From Ralstonia sp. SET104 (lineage in GTDB: Bacteria > Pseudomonadota > Gammaproteobacteria > Burkholderiales > Burkholderiaceae), in NCBI RefSeq assembly GCF_003851545.1, contig NZ_BHVX01000008.1, positions 186,001-250,000 on the forward strand: 64,000 nucleotides of DNA, written 5' to 3'. Position 1 is the stretch's first letter, and every line of letters begins with the position of its first letter. This document shows, in pieces, positions 1-9,813 of the stretch. The translations under genes were made by a program, and so were the position numbers. The notes beneath the pieces were generated by a model. The model worked only from the letters and a program-made list of their open reading frames with translations, searched no databases and was not told the DNA's origin.

Positions 1-79
1 ACAGATGCTGGGCCGCCCGGGCGAAGCTGCCGAGCTCCACCACCTTGGAAAACACCCGCATCGACTGCAAACGATCCAT
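1..79 (-). CDS. LysR-family transcriptional regulator, N-terminal fragment (cut by window edge)
   Basis: The minus strand from 79 reads MDRLQSMRVFSKVVELGSF followed by ARAAQHL. This is the canonical start of the LysR winged helix-turn-helix: the first helix plus the conserved SFARAA turn. Only 26 codons lie in the window, so the effector domain and stop are not visible. The gene is divergent from the acyl-CoA-ligase-like gene at 533, the usual arrangement for a LysR regulator controlling its neighbour, so that gene is its probable target. The effector cannot be predicted from the fragment. The family call is firm despite the short length. Confidence 0.8.
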   Translation of the reverse strand, partial: MDRLQSMRVFSKVVELGSFARAAQHL

Positions 80-532
80 TCCAGCCTCTCACATGATTTG
101 TTGTCAAAAATAGAACAAATCTGTTATGACAGCAAATGTTTAATAGTGGCTCGCGCAATTTACTGCCTAGGGACAATTATTAAATGTGAGCGCCCGCTCA
201 TGCGGGAAAATCCACCACAGTTGCATTTGCGATGTTTTATTGCCGAGGCTGCGTATCCGACTTCTCACCGATTGACGCAACAGCAGATTTGCGCCGAGAC
301 TCTATACCGAACGGTAGATTTTTTGTGGGATTCGCCTTGTACGAGGTCACGCTTGCTCCAGATCATGGGTGGAACGCGATCTTGCGCAAATCGGTGCGGC
401 GGTGGCCAGGCGGCTTCGCCATACTCGAATAATGGATGCCACGAACCCTGACCAGCATGAGCGCCCCGCGATGAGGGCGGCCATCACGGCCGATGTATCG
501 CTCTGCGATGCCGGCGGCCGAGGAGACACCAC
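80..532. promoter_or_regulatory. Divergent lysR / ligase intergenic region
   Basis: About 450 bases without a convincing gene. The lysR-proximal half (roughly 85-330) is clearly AT-richer than its surroundings, as expected for divergent promoters. The near-palindrome CTGTTATGACAG at 121-132 lies about 45 bases upstream of the lysR start and is a possible LysR site. An open plus-strand frame runs from about 318 to the TGA at 533-535, which overlaps the ligase ATG. It could encode a short coupled leader (GTG 369 or ATG 432) but has no recognisable domain or clear ribosome-binding site, so I do not call it a gene. Confidence 0.45.
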
Positions 533-2221
533 ATGACCATCCAGAACCGCGAACCGGTCAACTATCTGGCGGGCGAGATGCCGCTGCACCGGTATTGCGC
601 CCACCATGCGCAGCAGACGCCCGAGCGTATCGCCCTGCTGTGGTACGGCCGCACGATCTGCTGGCGCGAGCTGGATCAGGCCTCGACGCGGCTGGCGGTG
701 CAGTTGCAGCGGCTGGGCGTGGCGCGCGGTGACCGCGTTGCGCTGTTCCTGCACAACTGTCCGCAAGCGATCGTGGCGCATCTGGCCACGGCCAAGCTGG
801 GCGGCATTGTCGTGCCGTGCGGGCCGCTGTCGCGCCAGCACGAGCTGCGCGACCAACTGGCCGATTCCGGCGCCAGGATTCTGGTGGCGGCGGCAGACCT
901 GATGCCGATTGTCGAGGCCGCGCGGCCCGGCACGTCGATCACGACCGTCATCACAACCCGCTATGCCGATCTGCAGCCGTCGCAGCCTGCGTGCCGCAAG
1001 GCGCTGGCCGTGCCGCCCGAACTGATTGCGGCGGATGCCTCGTCTGCGCCACCGCTCAAGAACAAGCCGGGCGCCGCGCAGCTCGATCTGATGCAACTGA
1101 TGGCCGAACCCGTGGATGTGGCCGAACGCGATGCCGTGGCCGCCATCCAGGTGGATCTGGATGAAGTGGCGCTGATGGTCTACACCTCTGGCACCACCGG
1201 CCGCCCGAAGGGCGCCATGCTCACGCACCGCAATGCGCTGTACAAGACCGCCGTGACAGTACAGGTGGGCGGCATCCACGCGGCCGACGTGCTGCTGGCG
1301 GTAGCGCCGCTGTCGCACATCGCCGGCATGCTGATGGGCATGAACGTGATGCTGTATTCCGGCGCGCCCACCATCCTGCTTTACCGTTTCGACCCGCTGG
1401 CCGTGCTTCAGGCCATCGACCGTTACCGCGTCACGTGGTGGTACAGCATGACGCCGATGAACCTTGCGGTGATGGCGCACCCCGATGCAGCGCAATACCG
1501 CATGGAATCGCTCGTGACCAATCCGTGCACGAGTTTTGGCGTGACACTCACCGAGGCGATTGCCGAGCAGTGGCGTGCCTTCGCCGGGCCGCAGTGCCGC
1601 ACGTACGAAGCCGCGTACGGCCTGTCGGAAACGCACACCTGTGACGCCATCACTCCTGCTGATGCCCCGCGCTGGGGGTGGCACGGCAAGATCGTCCCGC
1701 AGACCGAGGTACGCATCGCCGACCCGCTCACCGGCGCTGAACTGCCGCCCGGCCAGCCCGGCGAGATCACCATCCGCAGCCCCGGCGTGTTCCGCGGTTA
1801 CTGGCAGCGCGACGAGGCCACACGTGCCGTCCTGCACAACGGCTTTCTGCGCACGGGTGACATCGGCCAGGTCTCGCCCGACGGCTATCTGCAATGGCAG
1901 GGCCGCATCAAGGAGATGATCAAGGTATCGGGCTACAGCGTGTTTCCGGAAGAAGTCGAGGCACTGTTGTCGCGCCATCCGGGCATCCGGCAGGTGGCCG
2001 TGACACCCCTGGCCGATCCGGACAAAGGCGAGGTCGTCTGCGCGCACGTGGTGCCGATGAGCGGTGTGACGCTCTCGGAAGCGGAATTGATTGCCTGGTC
2101 GCGCGACAACATGGCGCCGTACAAGGTGCCGCGCCGCGTCAAGTTTCATGATGCGTTGCCGTCCACGGCGACAGGCAAGGTGCTCAGGCGGTTGCTGCGC
2201 GAAGAAGCAATCGCTGCCTGA
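533..2221 (+). CDS. Class I adenylate-forming acyl-CoA ligase
   Basis: 562-residue AMP-forming ligase that would activate a carboxylic acid as an acyl-adenylate and transfer it to CoA. The P-loop-like motif YTSGTTGRPKG is at about residues 217-227. The adenine-binding motif YGLSETH, the hinge TGDIGQVSPDGYLQWQGR and the C-terminal catalytic lysine in PSTATGKVLRR are all present. Length fits a complete two-domain enzyme. The ATG at 533 follows a GGAGA element and overlaps the stop of a short upstream frame. A hairpin terminator follows directly, so it looks monocistronic. Substrate is unknown: medium- or long-chain fatty acid or an aromatic acid are both possible. Confidence 0.85.
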   Translation: MTIQNREPVNYLAGEMPLHRYCAHHAQQTPERIALLWYGRTICWRELDQASTRLAVQLQRLGVARGDRVALFLHNCPQAIVAHLATAKLGGIVVPCGPLSRQHELRDQLADSGARILVAAADLMPIVEAARPGTSITTVITTRYADLQPSQPACRKALAVPPELIAADASSAPPLKNKPGAAQLDLMQLMAEPVDVAERDAVAAIQVDLDEVALMVYTSGTTGRPKGAMLTHRNALYKTAVTVQVGGIHAADVLLAVAPLSHIAGMLMGMNVMLYSGAPTILLYRFDPLAVLQAIDRYRVTWWYSMTPMNLAVMAHPDAAQYRMESLVTNPCTSFGVTLTEAIAEQWRAFAGPQCRTYEAAYGLSETHTCDAITPADAPRWGWHGKIVPQTEVRIADPLTGAELPPGQPGEITIRSPGVFRGYWQRDEATRAVLHNGFLRTGDIGQVSPDGYLQWQGRIKEMIKVSGYSVFPEEVEALLSRHPGIRQVAVTPLADPDKGEVVCAHVVPMSGVTLSEAELIAWSRDNMAPYKVPRRVKFHDALPSTATGKVLRRLLREEAIAA

Positions 2222-2225
2222 ATGC

Positions 2226-2256
2226 AAAACGGCCGCCAAATTCTGGCGGCCGTTTT
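2226..2256. terminator. Bidirectional intrinsic terminator between ligase and rodA
   Basis: The stem ACGGCCGCCA / TGGCGGCCGT has a 5-base loop. It is flanked by an A-run on the left and a T-run on the right, so it can terminate the ligase gene on plus and rodA on minus. The two genes converge here. Confidence 0.85.
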
Positions 2257-2259
2257 TGT

Positions 2260-3411
2260 TTAGGTCTGCACGAAGCGCTTCTGTCGGGCGATGCTCATCA
2301 GGATGCCAATGCCCATGCCCAGTGTGACGAGCGCCGTGCCCCCATAACTGATCAGCGGCAGCGGCACGCCCACCACCGGCAGAATCCCGCTCACCATACC
2401 CATGTTGACGAAGGCATAGGTAAAGAAGATCAGGGTGATCGATCCGGCCAGCAGGCGCCCGAACAGCGTGCCTGCATTGGCGGCAATGAAGAGCCCACGC
2501 AAGATCAGCAGCAGATACAGGAACAGCAGGATGCCGTTGCCCACCAGTCCGAACTCTTCGGAATACACCGCAAAGATGAAGTCGGTGTGCTTCTCGGGAA
2601 TGAACTCCAGGTGGGTTTGCGTACCCTTCAACCATCCCTTGCCCGTGACTCCACCCGAACCAATGGCGATGATCGACTGGATGGTGTGGAAGCCCTTGCC
2701 CAGCGGGTCGGTGGTGGGGTCCAGCAGCGTGCACACGCGGTGCTGCTGGTAGTCGTGCAGGATTGGCCAGTTCACCCCTGGCGCGCAGATGCGCGACTCG
2801 AACGACACCACCAGCGTGATCGCCGTCACCGCAATCACCAGCACCGGCACGATCAGCCGCCATGACAGGCCGGCAAAGTAGATCACGTAGATGCCCGCGG
2901 CCAGCACCAGCAGTGCGGTGCCCAGGTCCGGTTGCTTGGCGATCAGGCCCACCGGAATCAGCAGCAGCACGGCCGCCGCCAGATAGTCGTACCAGTGGAT
3001 CACCCCCTCACGCTTCTGGAAGTACCACGCCAGCATGAGCGGCATGGCGATCTTCATGATCTCGGAGGGCTGTACCACTACGCCGATGTTCAGCCACCGC
3101 CGTGCACCCTTGCGGATCAGCCCGAACGCCGCCACGCCAATCAACAACGCCACCCCGACGGTGTAGAGCGGCACCGCAAAGCGCATTAGCGTCTGCTGCG
3201 GCAGGTTGGCAATGATCCACATCAGCACGAAAGACAGCAGGATGTTGCGGACTTGGTCTTCCACCCGGCCCGGCATGTCGATGGCCGCCGAGTACAGCGC
3301 AATCAGCCCCGTGCCCAGCAGCAGAAAGACGATCAGGGCCAGTGGCCCATCGAAGCCCGTGAAGAGCGACTTGATGACGTTGAATATGCGGCGCTTGTCC
3401 AGTTTGTCCAT
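2260..3411 (-). CDS. rodA: Rod-shape peptidoglycan polymerase RodA (SEDS family)
   Basis: 383-residue polytopic membrane protein. SEDS glycosyltransferases polymerise lipid II together with a class B PBP, here PBP2 encoded just upstream. Signature segments are RRWLNIG (about 104-110), QPSE (about 114-117), KQPDLGTAL with the catalytic Asp near 162, and EKHTDFIFAV in the large periplasmic loop. Hydrophobic helices span the length. It is the last gene of the mreBCD-mrdA-rodA run, 23 bases after mrdA. The ATG at 3411 gives the family-typical N-terminus. Confidence 0.95.
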   Translation of the reverse strand: MDKLDKRRIFNVIKSLFTGFDGPLALIVFLLLGTGLIALYSAAIDMPGRVEDQVRNILLSFVLMWIIANLPQQTLMRFAVPLYTVGVALLIGVAAFGLIRKGARRWLNIGVVVQPSEIMKIAMPLMLAWYFQKREGVIHWYDYLAAAVLLLIPVGLIAKQPDLGTALLVLAAGIYVIYFAGLSWRLIVPVLVIAVTAITLVVSFESRICAPGVNWPILHDYQQHRVCTLLDPTTDPLGKGFHTIQSIIAIGSGGVTGKGWLKGTQTHLEFIPEKHTDFIFAVYSEEFGLVGNGILLFLYLLLILRGLFIAANAGTLFGRLLAGSITLIFFTYAFVNMGMVSGILPVVGVPLPLISYGGTALVTLGMGIGILMSIARQKRFVQT

Positions 3412-3434
3412 GGCGTGATCCTCAAGCGCAAATA

Positions 3435-5861
3435 TCAGGGCGCGGCCGACGCAGCGGGTGCGGGCTTGGGCGTGGGCTTTTGCGCGGGCTTTGGTGGCGG
3501 CTTGCTGCCCGGCTTCGCCTCTTTCCCGCCCTTGGGGCTCGTGGCGGGCGCCGAGGCCGGTGCGGCGGTATTGCCGCGTCCGCGCGGCGGCAGTTCGGGG
3601 GCCGGTTGAGCGTGCGATAGCGCTTGCAGGACCTGAGCGTCCAGCGTGGCTGGGGCGACAGCCTCTGCGCTGGTGCCGGCCTCGCGCAGGGCCGGCGCCA
3701 ACAGATCGGGCGACAGCGGCGGCGTGCCGCGCGTGGCGCCGGTTGCAGACGAGGCAGCCGGGGCGGAAGCCGCGGCGTCACCGCTGGCGGTGGCTGCCAC
3801 GCCAGAAGCGGCCGCGACGCCGGACGCCGTCTGCGCGACCACATCGGCCGCCACCGGTGGTGCGGCCGTGGCGCTGGCGATGGTAGCCGTCTTGCCGGTC
3901 GAGAACACGCTCGGCGTATCCACCGGCGGTTGCGGTTGGGCCTTCGGCGCGGTAGCCGCCAGCTCGGCCGGCCACTTGCCGCTCAGGTAATAGTCCATGA
4001 CCGCGCGCGCGATCGGCGCGGCCGAGGTGGCGCCAAAGCCGGCGTTTTCGACGATCAACGCCACCGCGATCTTCGGATGATCCGCCGGCGCAAAGGCCTC
4101 GAACAGCGCGTGATCGCGCTTGTATTCAGGAATCGCGTGGTGACTGTATTTCTCGTTCTTGCCCAGCGAGAAGGTCTGTGCCGTGCCCGTCTTGCCCGCC
4201 GACACATACTGCGCACCGGCAAACGCCCTGGCGGCCGTACCTGCCTGGTTCACGCCCACCATGGCGCGCTTGATCACGTCAATGTTGGCCTGCTTGAGCG
4301 GGATGCGATAGCTCTCGGTCGGCACTGTCAGCGCGCGTGACTTGGAGAGTGAATCCTCGACGGCCTTCACCAGGTGGGGCTTCATCACCACGCCGTTGTT
4401 CGCCAGCGTCGACACGGCATGCGCGAGCTGCAGGATAGTGAAGCTGTTGTAGCCCTGGCCGATGCCCAGCGAAATCGTTTCGCCGTCGTACCACTTCTGC
4501 TGCTCGGGGCGCTTGTAGGCTTTGCGCTTCCACTCGGTGGAGGGCAGGATGCCGGTGCGCTCGCCCTCGATGTCGATGCCTGTGATCTGCCCGAAGCCCA
4601 GCGGCTTCATGAAATCGTGGATGGCGTTGACGCCCATGTCGTTGGCGAGGCGGTAGTAGTACGTGTCGCACGACACCACGATCGAGCGGAACATGTCGAC
4701 CCAGCCATGCCCGCCCGGCGCGTCGTCGCGGAAGGTGTGGTTGCCAAGCGTGAACGAGCCCGGATCAGCCATGCCCCACTGCGGCGTGCGCTTGCCCAGC
4801 TCCAGCGCAGCCAGTGCCATGAACGGCTTGTAGGTCGAACCCGGCGGGTACGTGCCGCGCAGCGGCCGGTTCAAGAGCGGCTTGTCGGGCGAGTTGTTCA
4901 GCTCGCTCCAGGAGGTGCTGTCGATGCCTTCGACGAACATGTTCGGGTCGAACGTCGGCTTGGAGACGAAGGCGAGGATGTCGCCCGTCTCTGGCTCGAT
5001 CGCCACCAGCGCGCCGCGGCGGTTGCCGAAAAGCTGCTCGGCCAGGCGCTGCAGGTTGATGTCGAGTGACAGGATCAGGTTGTTGCCCGGCGTTGCCTGC
5101 GAGGTCGAGAGCGTCCGGATCGGCCGCCCGCCCGCGCTGACTTCCACCTCTTCGTAGCCGGTCAGGCCGTGCAGCTCGGTCTCGTAGCTCTGTTCGATGC
5201 CGACCTTGCCGATGTATTCGGTGCCGCTGTAGTTGTTGGCGTCCTTGCGCGGGTCGTACGCCACGCCGGGCTGGCTGTTGGCATCGCTCATGTTGTCGAT
5301 GCGGTCCAGATCGCGCTCGGAGATGCGGCCGATGTAGCCGATCACGTGCGAGGCCGATTCGCCCAGCGGATATTGGCGGAACAGCCGCGCATGCACGTCC
5401 ACTCCAGGAAAGCGGAAGCGCTGCGCCGAGAAGCGCGCGACTTCCTGATCGGAGAGCTGGCTGCGGATCGGCAGGCTCTCGAAGCTGCGTGCGTCTTCCA
5501 TCAGGCGCTTGAAGCGGCGGCGGTCGCGCGGCTGGATGTCGACCACCTGCGCAAGCTGGTCGATGGTGTTGTCCAGCGTGTCCTGCAGCTTGGACGGCGT
5601 GATCTCCAGCGTGTACGCCGAGTAGTTGCGCGCCAGTACCACGCCGTTGCGGTCCATGATGATGCCGCGATTGGGCTCGATCGGCGCCACCGAGATGCGG
5701 TTGTCTTCGGCCTTGGCCGAGTACTGCTCGTGCTTGACCTCCTGCAGCCAGAAGAAGCGCGCCAGCAACAGCCCGAAGCAGATGAGCACGAACAGGGCGG
5801 CCGCCGCCAGCCGCAGGCGGAAGCGCGACAGCTCCTGTTCGACGTTGCGGATTTCGGTCAT
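3435..5861 (-). CDS. mrdA: Penicillin-binding protein 2 (elongasome transpeptidase) with long Ala/Pro tail
   Basis: 808-residue class B PBP that cross-links peptidoglycan during elongation as the RodA partner. It has an N-terminal membrane anchor at about 18-40 and the PBP dimer domain. Active-site motifs are STYK with the nucleophile Ser near 342, SCD near 397 and KTG near 557. The enzyme proper ends around residue 635. The remaining roughly 170 residues are low-complexity Ala/Pro/Thr/Ser sequence ending in Lys/Pro-rich repeats, absent from the roughly 630-residue enterobacterial enzyme. That tail would lie in the periplasm. It belongs to the mre operon, 42 bases after mreD. Confidence 0.95.
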   Translation of the reverse strand: MTEIRNVEQELSRFRLRLAAAALFVLICFGLLLARFFWLQEVKHEQYSAKAEDNRISVAPIEPNRGIIMDRNGVVLARNYSAYTLEITPSKLQDTLDNTIDQLAQVVDIQPRDRRRFKRLMEDARSFESLPIRSQLSDQEVARFSAQRFRFPGVDVHARLFRQYPLGESASHVIGYIGRISERDLDRIDNMSDANSQPGVAYDPRKDANNYSGTEYIGKVGIEQSYETELHGLTGYEEVEVSAGGRPIRTLSTSQATPGNNLILSLDINLQRLAEQLFGNRRGALVAIEPETGDILAFVSKPTFDPNMFVEGIDSTSWSELNNSPDKPLLNRPLRGTYPPGSTYKPFMALAALELGKRTPQWGMADPGSFTLGNHTFRDDAPGGHGWVDMFRSIVVSCDTYYYRLANDMGVNAIHDFMKPLGFGQITGIDIEGERTGILPSTEWKRKAYKRPEQQKWYDGETISLGIGQGYNSFTILQLAHAVSTLANNGVVMKPHLVKAVEDSLSKSRALTVPTESYRIPLKQANIDVIKRAMVGVNQAGTAARAFAGAQYVSAGKTGTAQTFSLGKNEKYSHHAIPEYKRDHALFEAFAPADHPKIAVALIVENAGFGATSAAPIARAVMDYYLSGKWPAELAATAPKAQPQPPVDTPSVFSTGKTATIASATAAPPVAADVVAQTASGVAAASGVAATASGDAAASAPAASSATGATRGTPPLSPDLLAPALREAGTSAEAVAPATLDAQVLQALSHAQPAPELPPRGRGNTAAPASAPATSPKGGKEAKPGSKPPPKPAQKPTPKPAPAASAAP

Positions 5862-5903
5862 GCCAGATAAGCGCGAATAGCGGAGCGCATCAGATCGGCC
5901 GCC

Positions 5904-6416
5904 TTAGATCGGCCGGGTTTCGTCGACGCTCTCTGGGCGGCGCTGCGGCGCCAGCAGGAAGTCGTTCGCAAACGGCCACAGGGCTGCCTCGATCAGCGGT
6001 GGCAGGATGACCTGCCAGTCCGGCAGGTGCGCGCCCATCAGCAGGCGGATGACGATCGGCACGGCGTGCGCCAGCACCAGCAACGGCAGCACATGCAGCG
6101 CCTGCGACAGCACCGAGAACCACAGCACGCGCCGATGGATCGTGATCGCAAAGTACGACAGCATCGTGTAGGCCATCGCGTGCTCGCCCAAGAGGCGCGC
6201 TTCATGCACGTCCATCAAGAGGCCCAGCAGGAAGGCCACCACCATGCCCACGCGGCGCGGCTGATGGATGTTCCAGAACACCAGCACCAGCGCCACCAGA
6301 TCGGGAATCCACTCCATGTGGCCCCACGGCATCAGGTTGAACAGGAACGCCAGCACGAAGCTGAAAGCGATGAAGCCGGGGTTGACGGGGCGAAGCAGGT
6401 ATTGGGGCGAGTTCAT
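5904..6416 (-). CDS. mreD: Rod shape-determining protein MreD
   Basis: 170-residue hydrophobic protein with several membrane helices, starting MNSPQYLLRPVNPGF. It matches MreD in size, hydropathy and position between mreC and mrdA. MreD is an inner-membrane elongasome component that modulates MreC and PBP2. It starts 12 bases after the mreC stop, which implies one transcript. Confidence 0.9.
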   Translation of the reverse strand: MNSPQYLLRPVNPGFIAFSFVLAFLFNLMPWGHMEWIPDLVALVLVFWNIHQPRRVGMVVAFLLGLLMDVHEARLLGEHAMAYTMLSYFAITIHRRVLWFSVLSQALHVLPLLVLAHAVPIVIRLLMGAHLPDWQVILPPLIEAALWPFANDFLLAPQRRPESVDETRPI

Positions 6417-6428
6417 GCGTGTCGCCTT

Positions 6429-7487
6429 CTAGCGTTTGGCCGCTGAATCGGTATCCAGCGGATTGCCGTCTGCGTCGGTCGGGCGCGGCGGCGGAGCGTT
6501 CTCTTCAGGCGTGGGCGCGGGCGCAGTCGCAGGGCCTGGCACGTTGGCTTCGGCGGCGGCGCGTGCGGCGCGGTCCTTCTCTTCGCGCGCGTCACGCGCG
6601 GCGTTCTTGCCCTTGGGCACTGGCGCCGGCGACAGATCCGTCGGCGGCGGGAAGCCCGACTCGTACTTCACGATCAGCAAGTGCCGGTTGCTGCGGATAC
6701 CGGCCACCGGCTCGCAGATCACGCGCGAGAACGCGGTGTCGGCCTTGCGCTCGATCTGCGAAATGCGCGCCACCGGCAGGCCTGCCGGATAGACGCCGTC
6801 CAGCCCTGACGTCACCAGCAGGTCGCCCTGCTGCAAGTCGGCCGAAGCGGCCATGAAGCGCAGGTCCAGCGCGCCCGGCCGGGCACCGCCAAAGGCCACG
6901 CTGCGCAAGCCATTTCGTACGACTTCTACGGGAATCGCCTGATCCTTGTCGGTCAGCAGCGTAACTTGCGATTCGAACAGCGACACGCGCGTCACCTGGC
7001 CAACTACGCCGCGATCATCAATGACCGGGTAGCCCGCGCGCACGCCGTCCTTGGAGCCGCGATCAATCACGATGCGCTGCGTATAAGGATCACGTGCTTC
7101 GTAGAGGACTTCCGCGGCCACCGTGGGCACTGCTGCGTGCTGCTTCAGATTGAGCAGCGTACGCAGGTTGCGGTTTTCGGCTTCGAGCTGCGAGGCGCGC
7201 AGCGATTGCTGCGCTTGGGCAACAGCCGACTCGCGCAGGTTGCGGTTGTCAACGGCCAGCTTGGTGGACGATTGTGTGTAATTGAGCGCTGCGCGCGCCG
7301 TATCGCGCGGAATCAGCACCAGGCGCTCGACGGGGTACAGGATGATCGACACGACTTGCCGGACCACGCCCAGCACCGACATGCGAGCATCAATCACCAG
7401 CAGCGCAAGCGCAAGCGCGAGCAAAGCGACCAGTCGCGCGGTAGCGGACGGGCCCTGCTTGAAGAGGGGCGGCGGGGAGTAATCCAT
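6429..7487 (-). CDS. mreC: Rod shape-determining protein MreC
   Basis: 352-residue bitopic protein. It has a short cytoplasmic N-terminus, a membrane helix at about 17-35, a coiled-coil stretch (about 68-110, LAVDNRNLRESAVAQAQQ) and the periplasmic beta-barrel domain with DRGSKDGVRAGYPV. MreC links MreB filaments to PBP2. The last 70 or so residues are a charged Ala/Pro-rich tail (KNAARDAREEKDRAARAAAE) with no family counterpart I know of. It lies between mreB and mreD. A 245-base gap separates it from mreB, so it may have an extra promoter. Confidence 0.93.
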   Translation of the reverse strand: MDYSPPPLFKQGPSATARLVALLALALALLVIDARMSVLGVVRQVVSIILYPVERLVLIPRDTARAALNYTQSSTKLAVDNRNLRESAVAQAQQSLRASQLEAENRNLRTLLNLKQHAAVPTVAAEVLYEARDPYTQRIVIDRGSKDGVRAGYPVIDDRGVVGQVTRVSLFESQVTLLTDKDQAIPVEVVRNGLRSVAFGGARPGALDLRFMAASADLQQGDLLVTSGLDGVYPAGLPVARISQIERKADTAFSRVICEPVAGIRSNRHLLIVKYESGFPPPTDLSPAPVPKGKNAARDAREEKDRAARAAAEANVPGPATAPAPTPEENAPPPRPTDADGNPLDTDSAAKR

Positions 7488-7732
7488 GACCCGGACGCTT
7501 CAAATAGGCACGGCAGGCGCGTGACGGTCGACGTCAGAATCAACGTCAGCGGCCTGCCGGCAACAGATTGAGTGTGGCGCCGGTGCAGTGCCGGGCCCCA
7601 AGGTGGGCGGAGCACGGCGCACCGGCGCGAGACGCATCTCAGCGATCCGCGAAGGCTGTTGGCGTGACCCCAACCGTGGTCACGGAATCGGCCACAACAG
7701 CGGAACGCGGATTGGCGTGGTGCATGGTTCCG
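7488..7732. other. mreB-mreC intergenic gap
   Basis: 245 bases inside the shape operon with no convincing reading frame. I see GC-rich short repeats (GACGTCAGAATCAACGTCAG around 7530) but no clear terminator or promoter. It may serve mRNA processing or differential expression of mreB relative to mreCD. Confidence 0.4.
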
Positions 7733-9003
<1,271 letters not shown>

Positions 9004-9198
9004 GGAACCTTTGATTAAGTGTCGCGAGAATCTGCCCGCAATCCTGTTGCGCTGCCCGATCTTGGCCTTGCGATGCTCGCCGTACCCATGTACGGCTTCG
9101 CTTCCCAGGCCAACCTCGGGCCGCTCGCTACGGATTGCGAACAGATTCTCAGAACCTGCCGCTGTCGGGACGTTCCCGAGCACTTAATCAGAGGGTCC
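9004..9198. repeat. 195-bp imperfect palindrome with terminal inverted repeats (MITE-like)
   Basis: The ends GGAACCTTTGATTAAGTG (9004-9021) and CACTTAATCAGAGGGTCC (9181-9198) are inverted repeats, 16 of 18 matching. The pairing continues inward. GAGAATCTGCCCGCAATCC (from about 9026) mirrors GGATTGCGAACAGATTCTC (9132-9150), and CCCGATCTTGGCC (about 9055-9067) mirrors GGCCAACCTCGGG (9108-9120). The centre is GCCGTACCCATGTACGGC. The right arm carries an extra segment of about 28 bases that forms its own small hairpin (CGGGACGTTCCCG). No coding capacity is evident. Overall form suggests a non-autonomous foldback element or MITE. Confidence 0.7.
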
Positions 9199-9251
9199 GT
9201 GACTGCACGAAGTCGCCTGCTGACTTAGAAATTTAGTCGGCAATCATACCT

Positions 9252-9257
9252 TATAAT
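9252..9257 (+). promoter_or_regulatory. Probable -10 box of the gatCA promoter
   Basis: A perfect TATAAT lies about 180 bases upstream of gatC, in the AT-rich stretch just right of the palindrome. The -35 region is poor (AAATTT at 17-base spacing). Position and the match make a sigma-70 promoter for gatC plausible. Confidence 0.5.
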
Positions 9258-9435
9258 TCGGGCATTCTGCGGGTATTCGGCGAGCGTTTGGCGCCAAAAT
9301 TGCGGCAAATCGGCGCCGCCAGGCCGCAATCTGGGAGCGCCCTGCGCGCAGTAGTCGTCGCTTACAGCAGCGCACTGCCGTCGCTTACAGCAGATTACGC
9401 ACGTTGCCCGCTGCTGCACTCACTGACCCACTCCG

Positions 9436-9735
9436 ATGGCACTCGAACTCTCCGACGTCAAACGCATCGCCCATCTCGCCCGTATCGAAGTCTCTGAAGG
9501 CGAGGCGGCGCAGACCCTTACCCAGCTCAACCAGTTCTTTTCGCTGGTCGAGCAGATGCAGGCCGTGGACACCACCGGCATCGAGCCGATGGCCCACCCG
9601 ATCGAGCAGGTCCAGGCGCAAGCTCAGCGCCTGCGCGAAGATGCCGTCACCGAGGCCGACCGCCGCGCCGACTACCAGCAGTGCGCCCCGGCCACCGAGG
9701 CCGGCCTGTACCTCGTACCCAAGGTGATCGAATAA
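9436..9735 (+). CDS. gatC: Asp/Glu-tRNA amidotransferase subunit C
   Basis: 99-residue GatC, the small stabilising subunit of the GatCAB amidotransferase that converts misacylated Glu-tRNA(Gln) and/or Asp-tRNA(Asn) to the amidated forms. It begins [20 protein letters not shown] and ends YLVPKVIE, both typical. gatA follows after 78 bases. Confidence 0.95.
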   Translation: MALELSDVKRIAHLARIEVSEGEAAQTLTQLNQFFSLVEQMQAVDTTGIEPMAHPIEQVQAQAQRLREDAVTEADRRADYQQCAPATEAGLYLVPKVIE

Positions 9736-9813
9736 ACGGCGCCCAGGCGTCACCCTCGACCCTCCCCATTCGACGTCGCCGGCCATTGCCGGCAGCCCAT
9801 CCGAACGTATTCG

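Noticed and set aside
347-2863. Long minus-strand open frame antisense to the ligase gene and running into rodA
   Set aside because: High GC at third positions opens long antisense frames. The product is Arg/His/Gly-rich without any domain, while the plus-strand ligase and minus-strand rodA frames have clear motifs.
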